Part shown: piece by piece, positions 36,704 to 45,384 of the stretch
Numbering within the stretch: the stretch's first letter is position 1
Layout of the letters: each line of letters begins with the position of its first letter
Source of the DNA: JACMQX01 sp040385105
GTDB taxonomy: Bacteria; Pseudomonadota; Gammaproteobacteria; Burkholderiales; Burkholderiaceae_C
Assembly: GCA_040385105.1 (NCBI GenBank)
Contig: JAZKHY010000025.1
Span: forward strand, 34,396-98,395
Direction: 5' to 3'
DNA length: 64,000 nt
Notes under the pieces: model-generated
What the model was told of the DNA's origin: nothing
What the model saw: only the letters and a program-made list of their open reading frames with translations
Databases searched by the model: none
Program-made: the position numbers and the translations under genes

Positions 36704-37138
36704 TTACTCGGGAATCACCGTGCCCTGGATCTGCGCGCTCTTGCCGCGGAACATGGCAATGACCTCGCCGCGCTGGTTGGTCACTTTCATGTCGTAGATG
36801 CCGTGGCGGCCCTGCAGCGTCTGCTCCCGGCCTTCACAGGTCAGGATGTCGCCCAGCTGGCCGGGCTTCAAGAACTCGATGCTGCAGCCTGCTGCCACCG
36901 CCACCTTGTTGTGGCTGTTGCAGGCAAAGGCAAAGGTGGAGTCGGCCAGCGTAAAGATCAGCCCGCCGTGGCAGATCTTGTGTCCATTGAGCATGGGCTC
37001 GCGCACCGCCATGCGCATGACGGCATGGCCTGGCTCGCAGGTGATCAGCTCCATCTGGAGGAACTCCCGGGATGCGCTGTCGGACGCGAACATGGCCTCG
37101 CCGACCTTTCGCGCCAGGTCATGCGCCGCACTCATCAT
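36704..37138 (-). CDS. paaI: Hydroxyphenylacetyl-CoA thioesterase PaaI
   Basis: 144 residues with a hot-dog fold: NGHKICHGGLIFTLADSTFAFACNSH is the helix-and-turn region that holds the catalytic acid (quoted in the family as HGG...AD). PaaI hydrolyses dead-end ring-hydroxylated phenylacetyl-CoA to free CoA. The double-ATG start (MMSAAHD) overlaps the paaG stop by 4 bases. Confidence 0.93.
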   Translation of the reverse strand: MMSAAHDLARKVGEAMFASDSASREFLQMELITCEPGHAVMRMAVREPMLNGHKICHGGLIFTLADSTFAFACNSHNKVAVAAGCSIEFLKPGQLGDILTCEGREQTLQGRHGIYDMKVTNQRGEVIAMFRGKSAQIQGTVIPE

Positions 37139-37929
37139 TCGCCCTTGAACTGCGCCGGGCGCTTCTGCAGGAAGGCGGACACGCCCTCGATGTAGTCATG
37201 CGTGCGGCCCATGGCCGACTGCATGTCGCGCTCGGCATCGAGCTGCTGGTTCAGCGTGCGGGTGCCGGCCTCACGCAGCATCTGGCGCGTGGCCACCAGG
37301 GCTTTGGTCGGCATGACAGCCAGCCTGGCCGCCATGGCCTGGGCGGCGGCCACGCAGTCATCGGCCACGTCCCAGATCATTCCCCATTCTTTGGCCTGCG
37401 CGGCGGGCAGCTTGTCGCCGGTCATGGCAAGCGCCATGGCGCGGGCCAGCCCCAGGCGCTCCACCAGGAACCAGGTGCCGCCGGCATCGGGAATCAATCC
37501 GATCTTGCTGAAGGCCTGGATGAAGCTCGCACCCGGCGCCGCAATCGCAATGTCGCAGGTCATCACCAGCGAGGCGCCCGCGCCGGCCGCGACACCGTTG
37601 ACGGCTGCAATGGTGGGCATGCGCAGGTTCTGCAGGCGGCGCGCCGTGGGGTTGAAGGCCTGGTCAATCACGGGGCCGGGGTCGGCGCGCTTGACAAGGT
37701 CAGGGCCCGGCTCGAAGTCAAACTCCGCCAGGTCGGCGCCGGCGCAGAAGCCGCGGCCCGCGCCGGTGAGAACCAGCGCGCGGATGGCGGCATCGGCCTC
37801 GGCCTTGTCGAGCGCGGCTCCGAGATCACGGTGCATCTGCCGCGTGAAGCTGTTGAGCGCATGCGCTCTGTTCAGCGTGACAGTGGCTACGCCGCCCTGC
37901 GCCGAATAAAGAACCGTGGGTTCCGTCAT
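37135..37929 (-). CDS. paaG: 2-(1,2-epoxy-1,2-dihydrophenyl)acetyl-CoA isomerase
   Basis: 264 residues from the ATG at 37929, with GGAG 7 bases upstream. Crotonase fold: GRGFCAGADLAEF (oxyanion loop), NGVAAGAGASLVMTCDIAIA and SKIGLIPDAGGTWFLVERLG. In the phenylacetate pathway PaaG isomerises ring-epoxide-CoA to the oxepin. First gene of paaG-paaI-paaK; the candidate PaaR operator lies 50 bases upstream. Confidence 0.9.
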   Translation of the reverse strand: MTEPTVLYSAQGGVATVTLNRAHALNSFTRQMHRDLGAALDKAEADAAIRALVLTGAGRGFCAGADLAEFDFEPGPDLVKRADPGPVIDQAFNPTARRLQNLRMPTIAAVNGVAAGAGASLVMTCDIAIAAPGASFIQAFSKIGLIPDAGGTWFLVERLGLARAMALAMTGDKLPAAQAKEWGMIWDVADDCVAAAQAMAARLAVMPTKALVATRQMLREAGTRTLNQQLDAERDMQSAMGRTHDYIEGVSAFLQKRPAQFKGE

Positions 37930-37978
37930 GGAATGTCTCCTCCAGTGTTGACTGGCTGAATTTACCACCTTTGCGGCA

Positions 37979-37998
37979 TTAACCGACCGATTGGTTGG
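37979..37998. promoter_or_regulatory. Candidate PaaR-type (TetR family) operator between paaG and the divergent hydratase gene
   Basis: AACCGACCGATTGGTT (37981-37996) is a near-palindrome, 12 of 16 symmetric positions, resembling the ACCGACCGGTCGGT-like operators of TetR-family PaaR in betaproteobacteria. It lies between two divergent paa-type transcription units. The regulator gene itself is not in the window. Consensus recalled from the literature, not aligned here. Confidence 0.5.
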
Positions 37999-38054
37999 CG
38001 AATGTCTTCCGGTGGTTTTCCCTTGGTTATAGTTGGCTCACCGAAGGAGAAACC

Positions 38055-38831
38055 ATGACATACGAAACCATCATCACGCGCACCGAAGGCAAGGCCGGCA
38101 TCGTCACCCTGAACCGCCCCAAGCAGCTCAATGCGCTGAACAACCAGCTCATGGATGAACTGGGCCACGCACTCAAGGCCTTTGATGCCGACGAAAACAT
38201 CGGCTGCATGATCGTGACGGGCAGCGAGAAGGCCTTTGCCGCAGGCGCAGACATCGGCGCCATGGCCAGCTACACCTTTGCCGACGTGTACAAGGGCGAC
38301 TACATCACCCGCAACTGGGAAACCATCCGCAGCGTGCGCAAGCCCGTGATCGCCGCCGTGAGCGGCTTCGCCCTGGGCGGCGGCTGCGAGCTGGCAATGA
38401 TGTGCGACTTCATCATCGCCGCCGACAACGCCAGGTTTGGCCAGCCGGAAATCAAGCTGGGCATCATCCCCGGCGCGGGCGGCACGCAGCGCCTGCCGCG
38501 CGCGGTCGGCAAGTCCAAGGCCATGGACCTGGCGCTCACCGCCCGGATGATGGACGCCACAGAGGCCGAGCGCTCAGGCCTGGTCAGCCGCGTGGTGCCG
38601 CTGGACAAGCTGATGGAAGAAGCGCTGGGTGCGGCGCTCATCATCAGCGAGTTCTCGCAGATTGCGGTGATGGCAGCCAAGGAGTCGGTCAACCGCGCCT
38701 TCGAGAGCAGCCTGTCGGACGGCGTGATGTTCGAGCGCCGCATGTTCCACGCGCTGTTTGCCACGACCGACCAGAAGGAAGGCATGGATGCGTTCGTGAA
38801 CAAGCGCAAGGCTGACTTCAAACACCAGTGA
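38055..38831 (+). CDS. Enoyl-CoA hydratase (PaaF/crotonase type)
   Basis: 258 residues from the ATG at 38055, with GAAGGAGA at 38043-38050. Crotonase hallmarks: FAAGADIGAMA, SGFALGGGCELAMMCDFIIA with the catalytic Glu after GGGC, and FGQPEIKLGIIPGAGGTQRL with the second Glu. It hydrates 2-enoyl-CoA in beta-oxidation; context with paaG/I/K suggests the PaaF step. The 3' end overlaps the convergent LysR gene by 14 bases. Confidence 0.92.
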   Translation: MTYETIITRTEGKAGIVTLNRPKQLNALNNQLMDELGHALKAFDADENIGCMIVTGSEKAFAAGADIGAMASYTFADVYKGDYITRNWETIRSVRKPVIAAVSGFALGGGCELAMMCDFIIAADNARFGQPEIKLGIIPGAGGTQRLPRAVGKSKAMDLALTARMMDATEAERSGLVSRVVPLDKLMEEALGAALIISEFSQIAVMAAKESVNRAFESSLSDGVMFERRMFHALFATTDQKEGMDAFVNKRKADFKHQ

Positions 38832-39714
38832 GCGTCCCGGCAGCCTGGGCTACTTCGATGAATCGCTGGGCCGCCGGGCTCTCGCTGCCGGCGATGTACG
38901 CCAGTGCCAGGGTTGTCTCCGCTGACCCATCACCTTGCAGCTCACGGTAAGCGATTGCCGGCGCGCGATGCCCGCGCATGACCTCCGGTACCAGCGCAAT
39001 GCCCAGCCCGCTTTCAACCAGCGCAAGGACCGTGGGCACCTGCGTCGCCTCCTGCGCTACCCTGGGTGCAAAGCCCGCCGCCTCGCAGGCGGACATCAGG
39101 TGCGCATGCAGGCCTGCCGCGTCGGCAGAATAGGAAATGAAAGCCTCGCCGGCCAGGTCAGCCAGTGCCAGGCTTTCGCGGCGCGCCAGGGAATGGTCCT
39201 GAGGCAGCGCCACCAGGAAGCGGTCCCTCTGCAAGGTGTGCAAGGTGGCACCGTGCGCCTGCAGCAGTGGCGTTCGGACAATGCCAAGGTCCAGCGTCTC
39301 CTCCGTCAGCGAAGTGATGATCGACAGGGAGGTTGACTCCCGCAGAACCAGCTCAACGCCGGGATACTCTGCGCGAAATGCCGGTATGAGTGTCGGAATG
39401 ACGCGGTAGATCGCGGAGCCGACAAAGCCGACGCGCAAACGGCCGCCCGTGCCATCGGCCGTGGCGCGGACAGAGCGCTGCAACTGCTCTCCGTGGTACA
39501 GCAGCCTGCGTGCTTCAATCAATGCGGCCTGGCCCGCAGCCGTCAGCAGCACGCCGCTGGAGGTGCGTTCAAACAGCCTGGCGCCAAGTTCGTTTTCCAG
39601 CTTCTGGATCGAGACCGACAGCGCAGGCTGCGCAATGTGCAGGCGCTCCGCCGCACGGCTGAAATTCAGGGTTTCAGCAAGAACGTTGAAGTGGCGCAGG
39701 CGTCGCAGGTCCAT
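38818..39714 (-). CDS. LysR-family transcriptional regulator
   Basis: 298 residues from the ATG at 39714; a TTG two codons upstream is possible. N-terminal winged helix: MDLRRLRHFNVLAETLNFSR, AERLHIAQPALSVSIQKLE. The effector domain begins LRVGFVGSAIYRVIPTLIPAF, typical of the BenM/CatR-like branch that senses aromatic or acyl-CoA metabolites. It lies downstream of thiolase on the same strand (82-base gap) and may control the acyl-CoA genes around it. Confidence 0.92.
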   Translation of the reverse strand: MDLRRLRHFNVLAETLNFSRAAERLHIAQPALSVSIQKLENELGARLFERTSSGVLLTAAGQAALIEARRLLYHGEQLQRSVRATADGTGGRLRVGFVGSAIYRVIPTLIPAFRAEYPGVELVLRESTSLSIITSLTEETLDLGIVRTPLLQAHGATLHTLQRDRFLVALPQDHSLARRESLALADLAGEAFISYSADAAGLHAHLMSACEAAGFAPRVAQEATQVPTVLALVESGLGIALVPEVMRGHRAPAIAYRELQGDGSAETTLALAYIAGSESPAAQRFIEVAQAAGTLTGV

Positions 39715-39796
39715 GGGCAAGGAGGTATGGTCATGCCAAGCTTACCCCACGCCCCGGACACCCCCGGCCATACGGCCGCGCCCAGCCCCCGGGTTG

Positions 39797-40981
39797 TCAG
39801 ACCCGCTCGAAAATCGCAGCAATCCCCTGCCCGCCGCCAATGCACATGGTCACCAGCGCGTAGCGTCCGCCGGTGCGGTGCAGTTCATGGATCGCCTTGG
39901 TGGCGATGATCGCCCCGGTCGCGCCCACGGGGTGCCCAAGCGAAATGCCTGAACCATTCGGGTTGACCCTGGCCGGGTCAAGCCCGAGAAGCCGGGTCAC
40001 GGCACAGGCCTGCGCGGCGAATGCCTCGTTCGACTCGATGACGTCCAGGTCCTTGACCTGCAGGCCCGCGCGCTGCAGCGCAAGCCGGGTGGCAGGCACC
40101 GGGCCAAGGCCCATCACCTCCGGCTCCACGCCGGCATGGGCATAGGCCACCAGGCGGGCCAGCGGCTTCAGGCCGCGGGACTGCACCGCCTGCCCGCTGG
40201 CCAGGACGAGCGCGCCCGCGCCGTCGTTGATGCCCGAGGCATTGCCGGCGGTGACCGAGCCTTCCTTGTCAAAGGCCGGCTTCATCTTGGCAAGCTGCTC
40301 CATGGACGTATCGGCCCGCACATGCTCGTCGGTGTCAAACACCACGGTGCCCTTGCGGCCGGCAATCTCCACCGGCACGATCTGCGAGCGGAAGCGCCCT
40401 TCTGCGATGGCTGCGGCGGCGCGGCGCTGGCTTTCCACCGCCAGCGCATCCTGCGCCTCACGGCTGATGCCCTCGCGCTTGGCCACGTTCTCGGCCGTCA
40501 CGCCCATGTGGATGCGTTGCAGCGGGTCATGCAGGATGCCGAGCATGTAGTCGGTCGCCTGCATGTCGCCCATGCGGCCACCCCAGCGCGCACCGGTCAT
40601 GAAGTACGGGCCCCGGCTCATCGCTTCAGCCCCTGCGCCGATGGCGATTTCGGTGTCGCCCAGCAGGATGGATTGCGCGGCGGACACAACCGCCTGCAAG
40701 CCGGAGCCACACAGCCGGTTCACGTTGAATGCGGGCGTCTCCTGCGGGATGCCGGCCTGCAGCGCGGCCACGCGCGACAGGTAGGCGTCTTTCGGTTCCG
40801 TGGGGATGACGTTGCCCATCACCACATGGCCGATGTCCTTCGGTTCCACGCCGCTGCGCTGCAAGGCGCCCTTGACGGCCGTGGTGGCCAGCTGCGGCAG
40901 CGGCACGTCTTTCAACGTGCCACCAAAGGTACCGATGGCTGTGCGGACTGCTGCCAGCACGAAAACTTCGCGATCACTCAT
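39797..40981 (-). CDS. Acetyl-CoA C-acyltransferase (thiolase)
   Basis: 394 residues from the ATG at 40981, preceded by GAGGAAG. Catalytic cysteine in NVNRLCGSGLQAV (about residue 88), GHPVGATGA histidine motif and the second cysteine in MCIGGGQG. Biosynthetic/degradative thiolases cannot be separated with certainty by sequence; the neighbours (hydratases, acyl-CoA dehydrogenases, CoA transferase) favour a degradative beta-oxidation role. Confidence 0.93.
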   Translation of the reverse strand: MSDREVFVLAAVRTAIGTFGGTLKDVPLPQLATTAVKGALQRSGVEPKDIGHVVMGNVIPTEPKDAYLSRVAALQAGIPQETPAFNVNRLCGSGLQAVVSAAQSILLGDTEIAIGAGAEAMSRGPYFMTGARWGGRMGDMQATDYMLGILHDPLQRIHMGVTAENVAKREGISREAQDALAVESQRRAAAAIAEGRFRSQIVPVEIAGRKGTVVFDTDEHVRADTSMEQLAKMKPAFDKEGSVTAGNASGINDGAGALVLASGQAVQSRGLKPLARLVAYAHAGVEPEVMGLGPVPATRLALQRAGLQVKDLDVIESNEAFAAQACAVTRLLGLDPARVNPNGSGISLGHPVGATGAIIATKAIHELHRTGGRYALVTMCIGGGQGIAAIFERV

Positions 40982-41049
40982 GACTTCTTCCTCTTGTGTT
41001 TGCCTGGCAGGTATTTTGCCCGGAGTCACCCGGTGCGTGATCGGGTGGA

Positions 41050-41844
41050 TCAGTCGCGGTAGACGGGCGGCCGCTTCGCCAGGAAGGCGTCCACCGCCTC
41101 ACGATGGTCGTCCGTCTTGTGGGCGACAGCCTGGAACACCGCCGCCATTTCAAGCACCGTGTCCAGCCGCGAATGCATCGCCTCACGCATCAGGCGCTTG
41201 GTCAGGCGCAGGCCGTGGGAGGCATGGGTGGTGATGCGCGCGGCCATCGCGCGCGCGGCTTCCATCAGCTGATCATGCGGCACCACCCGCGACACCAGGT
41301 TCCAGTCAAGTGCCTGCTGCGCGTCGATCATGTCACCGGTAAACGCAAGCTCCGAGGCGCGCGAGAGGCCCACGATGCGCGGCAGCAGCCATGCACCGCC
41401 ATCGCCCGGGATGATGCCGAGCTTGACGAAGCTCTCGGCAAATTTGGCCTTGTCGGAGGCAATGCGGATGTCGCACATGCAGGCCAGGTCCAGCCCCGCG
41501 CCGATGGCATGGCCGTTGACAGCGGCAATCACCGGCACCTCCAGGTTGAACAGCGCCAGCGGCAGGCGCTGGATGCCGCGCCGGTAGTCCTGCCGGATCT
41601 CCATCTCGGTGACCTCCGGCGCGGACTGCCGCTTCATTTCGCGGATGTCGCCGCCGGCCGAGAAAGACGGGCCGTTCGCCGTCAGGATGACGCAGCGCAC
41701 GCTGCGGTCGCCGTCGATGCGGTCAATCGCCGCCAGGAACTCCGGGACGGCGGTGTTGCCGGTCAGCGGGTTACGCTGCTCCGGCTGGTTCATGGTGAGC
41801 GTGACCACCGGGCCCTGCTGTTCATAGATGAGGAAGTTGGACAC
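41050..41844 (-). CDS. Enoyl-CoA hydratase/isomerase family protein
   Basis: 264 residues from a GTG at 41844, with AGGAG 6 bases upstream. Crotonase fold: SFSAGGDIREMKRQS, NGHAIGAGLDLACMCDIRIA, FVKLGIIPGDGGAWLLPRIVG. The first catalytic glutamate position of hydratases is Leu/Asp-rich here (GAGLDLA), so the reaction may differ from simple hydration. It starts the minus-strand run hydratase-thiolase-LysR and is divergent from the acyl-CoA dehydrogenase pair. Confidence 0.88.
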   Translation of the reverse strand: MSNFLIYEQQGPVVTLTMNQPEQRNPLTGNTAVPEFLAAIDRIDGDRSVRCVILTANGPSFSAGGDIREMKRQSAPEVTEMEIRQDYRRGIQRLPLALFNLEVPVIAAVNGHAIGAGLDLACMCDIRIASDKAKFAESFVKLGIIPGDGGAWLLPRIVGLSRASELAFTGDMIDAQQALDWNLVSRVVPHDQLMEAARAMAARITTHASHGLRLTKRLMREAMHSRLDTVLEMAAVFQAVAHKTDDHREAVDAFLAKRPPVYRD

Positions 41845-41891
41845 TCAATGCTCCTGGAAAGTGCTGCAAGGCTAAGGTGGCTGCGCCGGTT

Positions 41892-41960
41892 CGTCCAATA
41901 CCGAATCGCCGCCGCGCTATCGGGTTTCACTATAGCCTGCAGCGCAATCGGTATTGGACG
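41892..41960. promoter_or_regulatory. Pair of inverted 13-bp boxes in a divergent acyl-CoA promoter region
   Basis: CGTCCAATACCGA at 41892-41904 is repeated as its exact reverse complement at 41948-41960, centre to centre 56 bases. The pair sits in the 166-base gap between the divergent hydratase and acyl-CoA dehydrogenase genes, where both promoters must lie. This looks like two operator sites for one regulator, perhaps with looping. The regulator is unknown. Confidence 0.6.
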
Positions 41961-42010
41961 GCCTGCCCCTGCCGGCCTAACCTCGCGCTTTCACTGGACC
42001 CACCCCTTTC

Positions 42011-43168
42011 ATGGCTGACCTGCTTGACAACCTGCGACTGGCCTCGCTGCCGCCCGAAGCCGAGGCCTTCCGCCGGGAGGTCAAGGACTTCCTGGCCCAT
42101 GAGATGCCGGACACGCCCCCGGACGTGCGCGCGCGCTCCTGGATGGCTTTTGACGCCGAATTCAGCCGCAAGCTGGCACGGCGCGGCTGGGTCGGCGTCA
42201 CGCTGCCCCGGCAATATGGCGGCGCCGAGCTTGATGCCTTCAGCCGCTATGTGCTGGTGGAAGAGCTGCTCGCCACGGGGGCGCCGGTGGGTGCGCACTG
42301 GATCGCGGACCGCCAGAGCGGCCCGCTGATCCTGAAGTTCGGCACCGAAGCGCAAAAGCAGTTCTACCTGCCGCGCATCTGCAGCGGCGAGGCGTTTTTC
42401 TGCATCGGCATGAGCGAGCCGAATTCCGGCTCGGACCTGGCGAGCATTGGCACCCGCGCTGTCCGTACCGCCACCGGCTGGCGCGTGAACGGCCGCAAGG
42501 TCTGGACGACGAACGGCCACAAGTGCGACTATTCGATCGCGCTGGTGCGCACCTCGGGCGACGCGGCTGACCGTCAGGCGGGACTGTCGCAATTCATCCT
42601 CGACCTCAAGCTGCCCGGCATCACCGTGCGGCCCATTGTGGACCTGGCAGGCGATGCGCATTTCAGCGAGATGTTCCTTGATGATGTGGACCTGCCGGAA
42701 GACGCCTTGATCGGCGCTGAAGGCGACGGCTGGAAGCAGGTCACGGCCGAGCTGGCCTTCGAGCGCAGCGGGCCGGAGCGGATCTATTCGTCCATCGTGC
42801 TGCTGGACCACTGGCTGCAATGGCTGCGAACCACCGGCGGCGCCGGGCCGCACCTGGAGACGCTCGGCCGGTTTGCCGCGCACCTGGCCACGCTGCGGCA
42901 GATGTCCATCTCGGTCACCGCCAGGCTCGCAGCCGGCGAGAGCCCCGTGGTGGAGGCCGCCTTGGTCAAGGACATCGGCACCGAGTTCGAGCAGGAAATC
43001 CCGGCCATCATCGAGGCCGCCATCGGCGCCAATCCGGAGCACCAGCCCGACGCCGGCCTGGTCCGCACCGCCTGCTGGGTCAGCCAGATGGCGCCCACCT
43101 ATTCGCTGCGCGGCGGCACGCGCGAGATCCTGCGCGGAATGATCGCGCGCGGCCTCGGCCTGCGCTGA
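42011..43168 (+). CDS. Acyl-CoA dehydrogenase, larger partner of a probable heteromeric pair
   Basis: 385 residues. N-terminal and middle domains are well kept: GVTLPRQYGGAELDAFSRYV, FCIGMSEPNSGSDLASIGT (flavin-contact loop), GWRVNGRKVWTTNGHKCDY. The C-terminal part keeps ERSGPERIYSS and RGGTREILRGMIARGLG but lacks the RxxFGxxIxxFQ motif that binds FAD across the dimer. That motif is present in the next gene, 11 bases downstream. The pair resembles the alpha2beta2 dehydrogenases known from steroid side-chain degradation. Confidence 0.85.
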   Translation: MADLLDNLRLASLPPEAEAFRREVKDFLAHEMPDTPPDVRARSWMAFDAEFSRKLARRGWVGVTLPRQYGGAELDAFSRYVLVEELLATGAPVGAHWIADRQSGPLILKFGTEAQKQFYLPRICSGEAFFCIGMSEPNSGSDLASIGTRAVRTATGWRVNGRKVWTTNGHKCDYSIALVRTSGDAADRQAGLSQFILDLKLPGITVRPIVDLAGDAHFSEMFLDDVDLPEDALIGAEGDGWKQVTAELAFERSGPERIYSSIVLLDHWLQWLRTTGGAGPHLETLGRFAAHLATLRQMSISVTARLAAGESPVVEAALVKDIGTEFEQEIPAIIEAAIGANPEHQPDAGLVRTACWVSQMAPTYSLRGGTREILRGMIARGLGLR

Positions 43169-43179
43169 AAGGTTCACCC

Positions 43180-44175
43180 ATGTTCGCCGAAGCGATTGAA
43201 TCCCTCCTCGTCCACCATTGCACACCGGCCGCCGTACGCGCCATTGAAGGCGGCGGCAGCCCCCTGGCGTTGTCTGCCGCCATCAGCGAAGCCGGCTTTC
43301 ATGAACTGCTGGCGCCGGAAGACTCAGGCGGCGGCGGCGCCGGCTGGAATGACTTTTTTGACGTCGTCATCTTGTGCGGTGCCCATGCCGTGCCGCTGCC
43401 GCTGCCGCAAACACTTGCCGCCCGGCTGCTGGTCGCTGACCCGCGGGACCTGCCGGCCGGCCTGGTCACCTTCGCGCCTTCGCTGACGGTCGCAGCCGAC
43501 GGCTCGCTGCACGCGCTGCAGGTGCCGATGGCGCGCGTGGCATCCCACGTGATCGCAGCCAGCGGCGGCGCGCTGTTGCTGCTGGCAACGGCTGACGCGC
43601 AACAGGCATCCAGCGGCGTGCATGGCAGCCTTGTTGCATCGCTGCGCTGGAAGGCCGGCGCGGGGCGTGCCTTGGCAAGCCCGGTGCGTGCGGCCGACCT
43701 GCAACCACTGGCCGCCCTGCTGCATGCGGGGCTGCTGGCGGGCGCCATGAAAAAGGCGTTCGACCTGACGATGGGCTATGCCAACGAACGGGTGCAGTTC
43801 GGCAAATCCATCGGCAAGTTCCAGGCGATCCAGCATCAGTTGAGCGTGATGGCCGAGCAGGTAGCCGCCGCCCACATGGCGGCCGAGGCAGCCTTTGGCA
43901 CCGGCAACGCTGCCAGCGGCTTGCCGGCCGCCGCGGCATGCGCCGTGGCCAAGGCCCGCACCAGCGAGGCGGCCCAGCGGGTCGCGTCCATCGCACACGC
44001 AGTGCACGGCGCCATCGGCGTGACCGCTGAATACGACCTGCAGCTGTACACTCGCCGGCTGCACGAGTGGCGCGTGGCGCATGGCTCCGAGATGCACTGG
44101 CACCGCATTCTCGGCGGACTGTTCCTTGAGAGCAGCGAGCCGCTTGCCGCCGATTTCGTCCGCTCGCTGATCTGA
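43180..44175 (+). CDS. Acyl-CoA dehydrogenase, smaller partner of a probable heteromeric pair
   Basis: 331 residues from the ATG at 43180. Shorter than a usual family member (about 380). The middle domain is reduced and has no recognisable xSEPxxGSD loop. The C-terminal helical domain is good: YANERVQFGKSIGKFQAIQHQLSVM carries the FAD-binding R..FGK.I..FQ motif, and HAVHGAIGVTAEYDLQLYTRRL follows. The complement with the upstream gene suggests one active site shared between two different subunits. Confidence 0.85.
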   Translation: MFAEAIESLLVHHCTPAAVRAIEGGGSPLALSAAISEAGFHELLAPEDSGGGGAGWNDFFDVVILCGAHAVPLPLPQTLAARLLVADPRDLPAGLVTFAPSLTVAADGSLHALQVPMARVASHVIAASGGALLLLATADAQQASSGVHGSLVASLRWKAGAGRALASPVRAADLQPLAALLHAGLLAGAMKKAFDLTMGYANERVQFGKSIGKFQAIQHQLSVMAEQVAAAHMAAEAAFGTGNAASGLPAAAACAVAKARTSEAAQRVASIAHAVHGAIGVTAEYDLQLYTRRLHEWRVAHGSEMHWHRILGGLFLESSEPLAADFVRSLI

Positions 44176-44198
44176 ACCCAGGCTGAAGGCCCGATGAC

Positions 44199-45368
44199 AT
44201 GACTGACATTCCACGCAAACCGGCGCTGCACGGTGTCCGCATCCTTGACCTGTCGCGGGTACTGGCCGGCCCGTGGTGCACCATGACCCTGGGCGACCTG
44301 GGCGCCGACGTGATCAAGATTGAAAACCCAAAGGGCGGCGACGATACGCGCGGCTGGGGCCCCACCTTTGCACAGGGCGAATCCGCCTACTACCTGAGCG
44401 CCAACCGCAACAAGCGCAGCGTGGCGGTGGACCTGGCCAGCGCCGACGGCCAGCGCATCATCCGCGAGCTGGCGATGCAAAGCGATGTGGTGGTGGAGAA
44501 CTTCAAGGCCGGCGCGCTGGATCGCTATGGCCTTGACTACGAATCCTTGCGCAAGGTCAAGCCCGACCTCATCTACTGCTCCATCTCCGGCTACGGCCGC
44601 ACCTCGCCGCTGGCCGGCCGTGCGGGCTACGACTATGTGGTCCAGGCCGAGGCCGGGCTCATGTCCATCACCGGTGAGCCCGACGGCGAGCCGATGAAGG
44701 CCGGCGTCGCCGTTGCAGACCTGTTCACCGGCATGTATGCGGTGCAGGCCATCCTGGCCGCCATCATCGCCCGCCGCAATGACGGCAAGGGGCAGCTGAT
44801 CGACCTGGCGCTGTTTGACTGCCAGCTCGCGATGCTGGCCAACGTCGGCAGCGCCTACCTGGTGAGCGGCCAGGAGCCTGAGCGCTTTGGCAATGCGCAT
44901 GCCTCGGTCGTGCCCTACCAGGTGCTGCCGACCAGGGACTCCGAGATCGTGCTGGCCGTGGGTAACGACCGCCAGTTCAAGCTGCTGTGCGATGAGGTGC
45001 TGGAGCGGCCCGACATTGGCGCCGATGCGCGCTTCATCACCAACCAGCTCCGGATCGAGAACCGCGACGCGCTGATCCCCTTGCTCAAGGACGCGCTGCG
45101 CACGCGCGACGCGGCCGACTGGCAGCAGCGACTGTCAAGCACCGGCATCCCGACCGGCACGGTCCGCACCGTCGGCAAGGCATTGCAGTCACCCGAAGCG
45201 GTTGCGCGCGGCATGGTCAGCACGGTGCAGCATCCCAAGGCCGGCGCACTGAAGATGGTGTCGTCACCGATCCGCATGAGCGGCACACCGGTGCGCACAC
45301 CGGTTGCACCGCCGCTGCTCGGCGAGCACACGGACGAAGTGTTGGCGGAGCTGGGCATCCGCCGCTGA
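44199..45368 (+). CDS. CaiB/BaiF family CoA transferase (class III)
   Basis: 389 residues. Starts GVRILDLSRVLAGPWCTM, then LGADVIKIENPKGGDDTRGWGP, LSANRNKRSVAVDL, VVENFKAGALDRYGLDYE and AVADLFTGMYAVQAI, where the aspartate is the catalytic nucleophile in class III transferases. It moves CoA between an acyl-CoA and a free acid, probably activating the substrate for the upstream dehydrogenases. Follows them by 23 bases on the same strand, so the three likely form one operon. Confidence 0.92.
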   Translation: MTDIPRKPALHGVRILDLSRVLAGPWCTMTLGDLGADVIKIENPKGGDDTRGWGPTFAQGESAYYLSANRNKRSVAVDLASADGQRIIRELAMQSDVVVENFKAGALDRYGLDYESLRKVKPDLIYCSISGYGRTSPLAGRAGYDYVVQAEAGLMSITGEPDGEPMKAGVAVADLFTGMYAVQAILAAIIARRNDGKGQLIDLALFDCQLAMLANVGSAYLVSGQEPERFGNAHASVVPYQVLPTRDSEIVLAVGNDRQFKLLCDEVLERPDIGADARFITNQLRIENRDALIPLLKDALRTRDAADWQQRLSSTGIPTGTVRTVGKALQSPEAVARGMVSTVQHPKAGALKMVSSPIRMSGTPVRTPVAPPLLGEHTDEVLAELGIRR

Positions 45369-45384
45369 AGGCGCGTGCGCGCTG

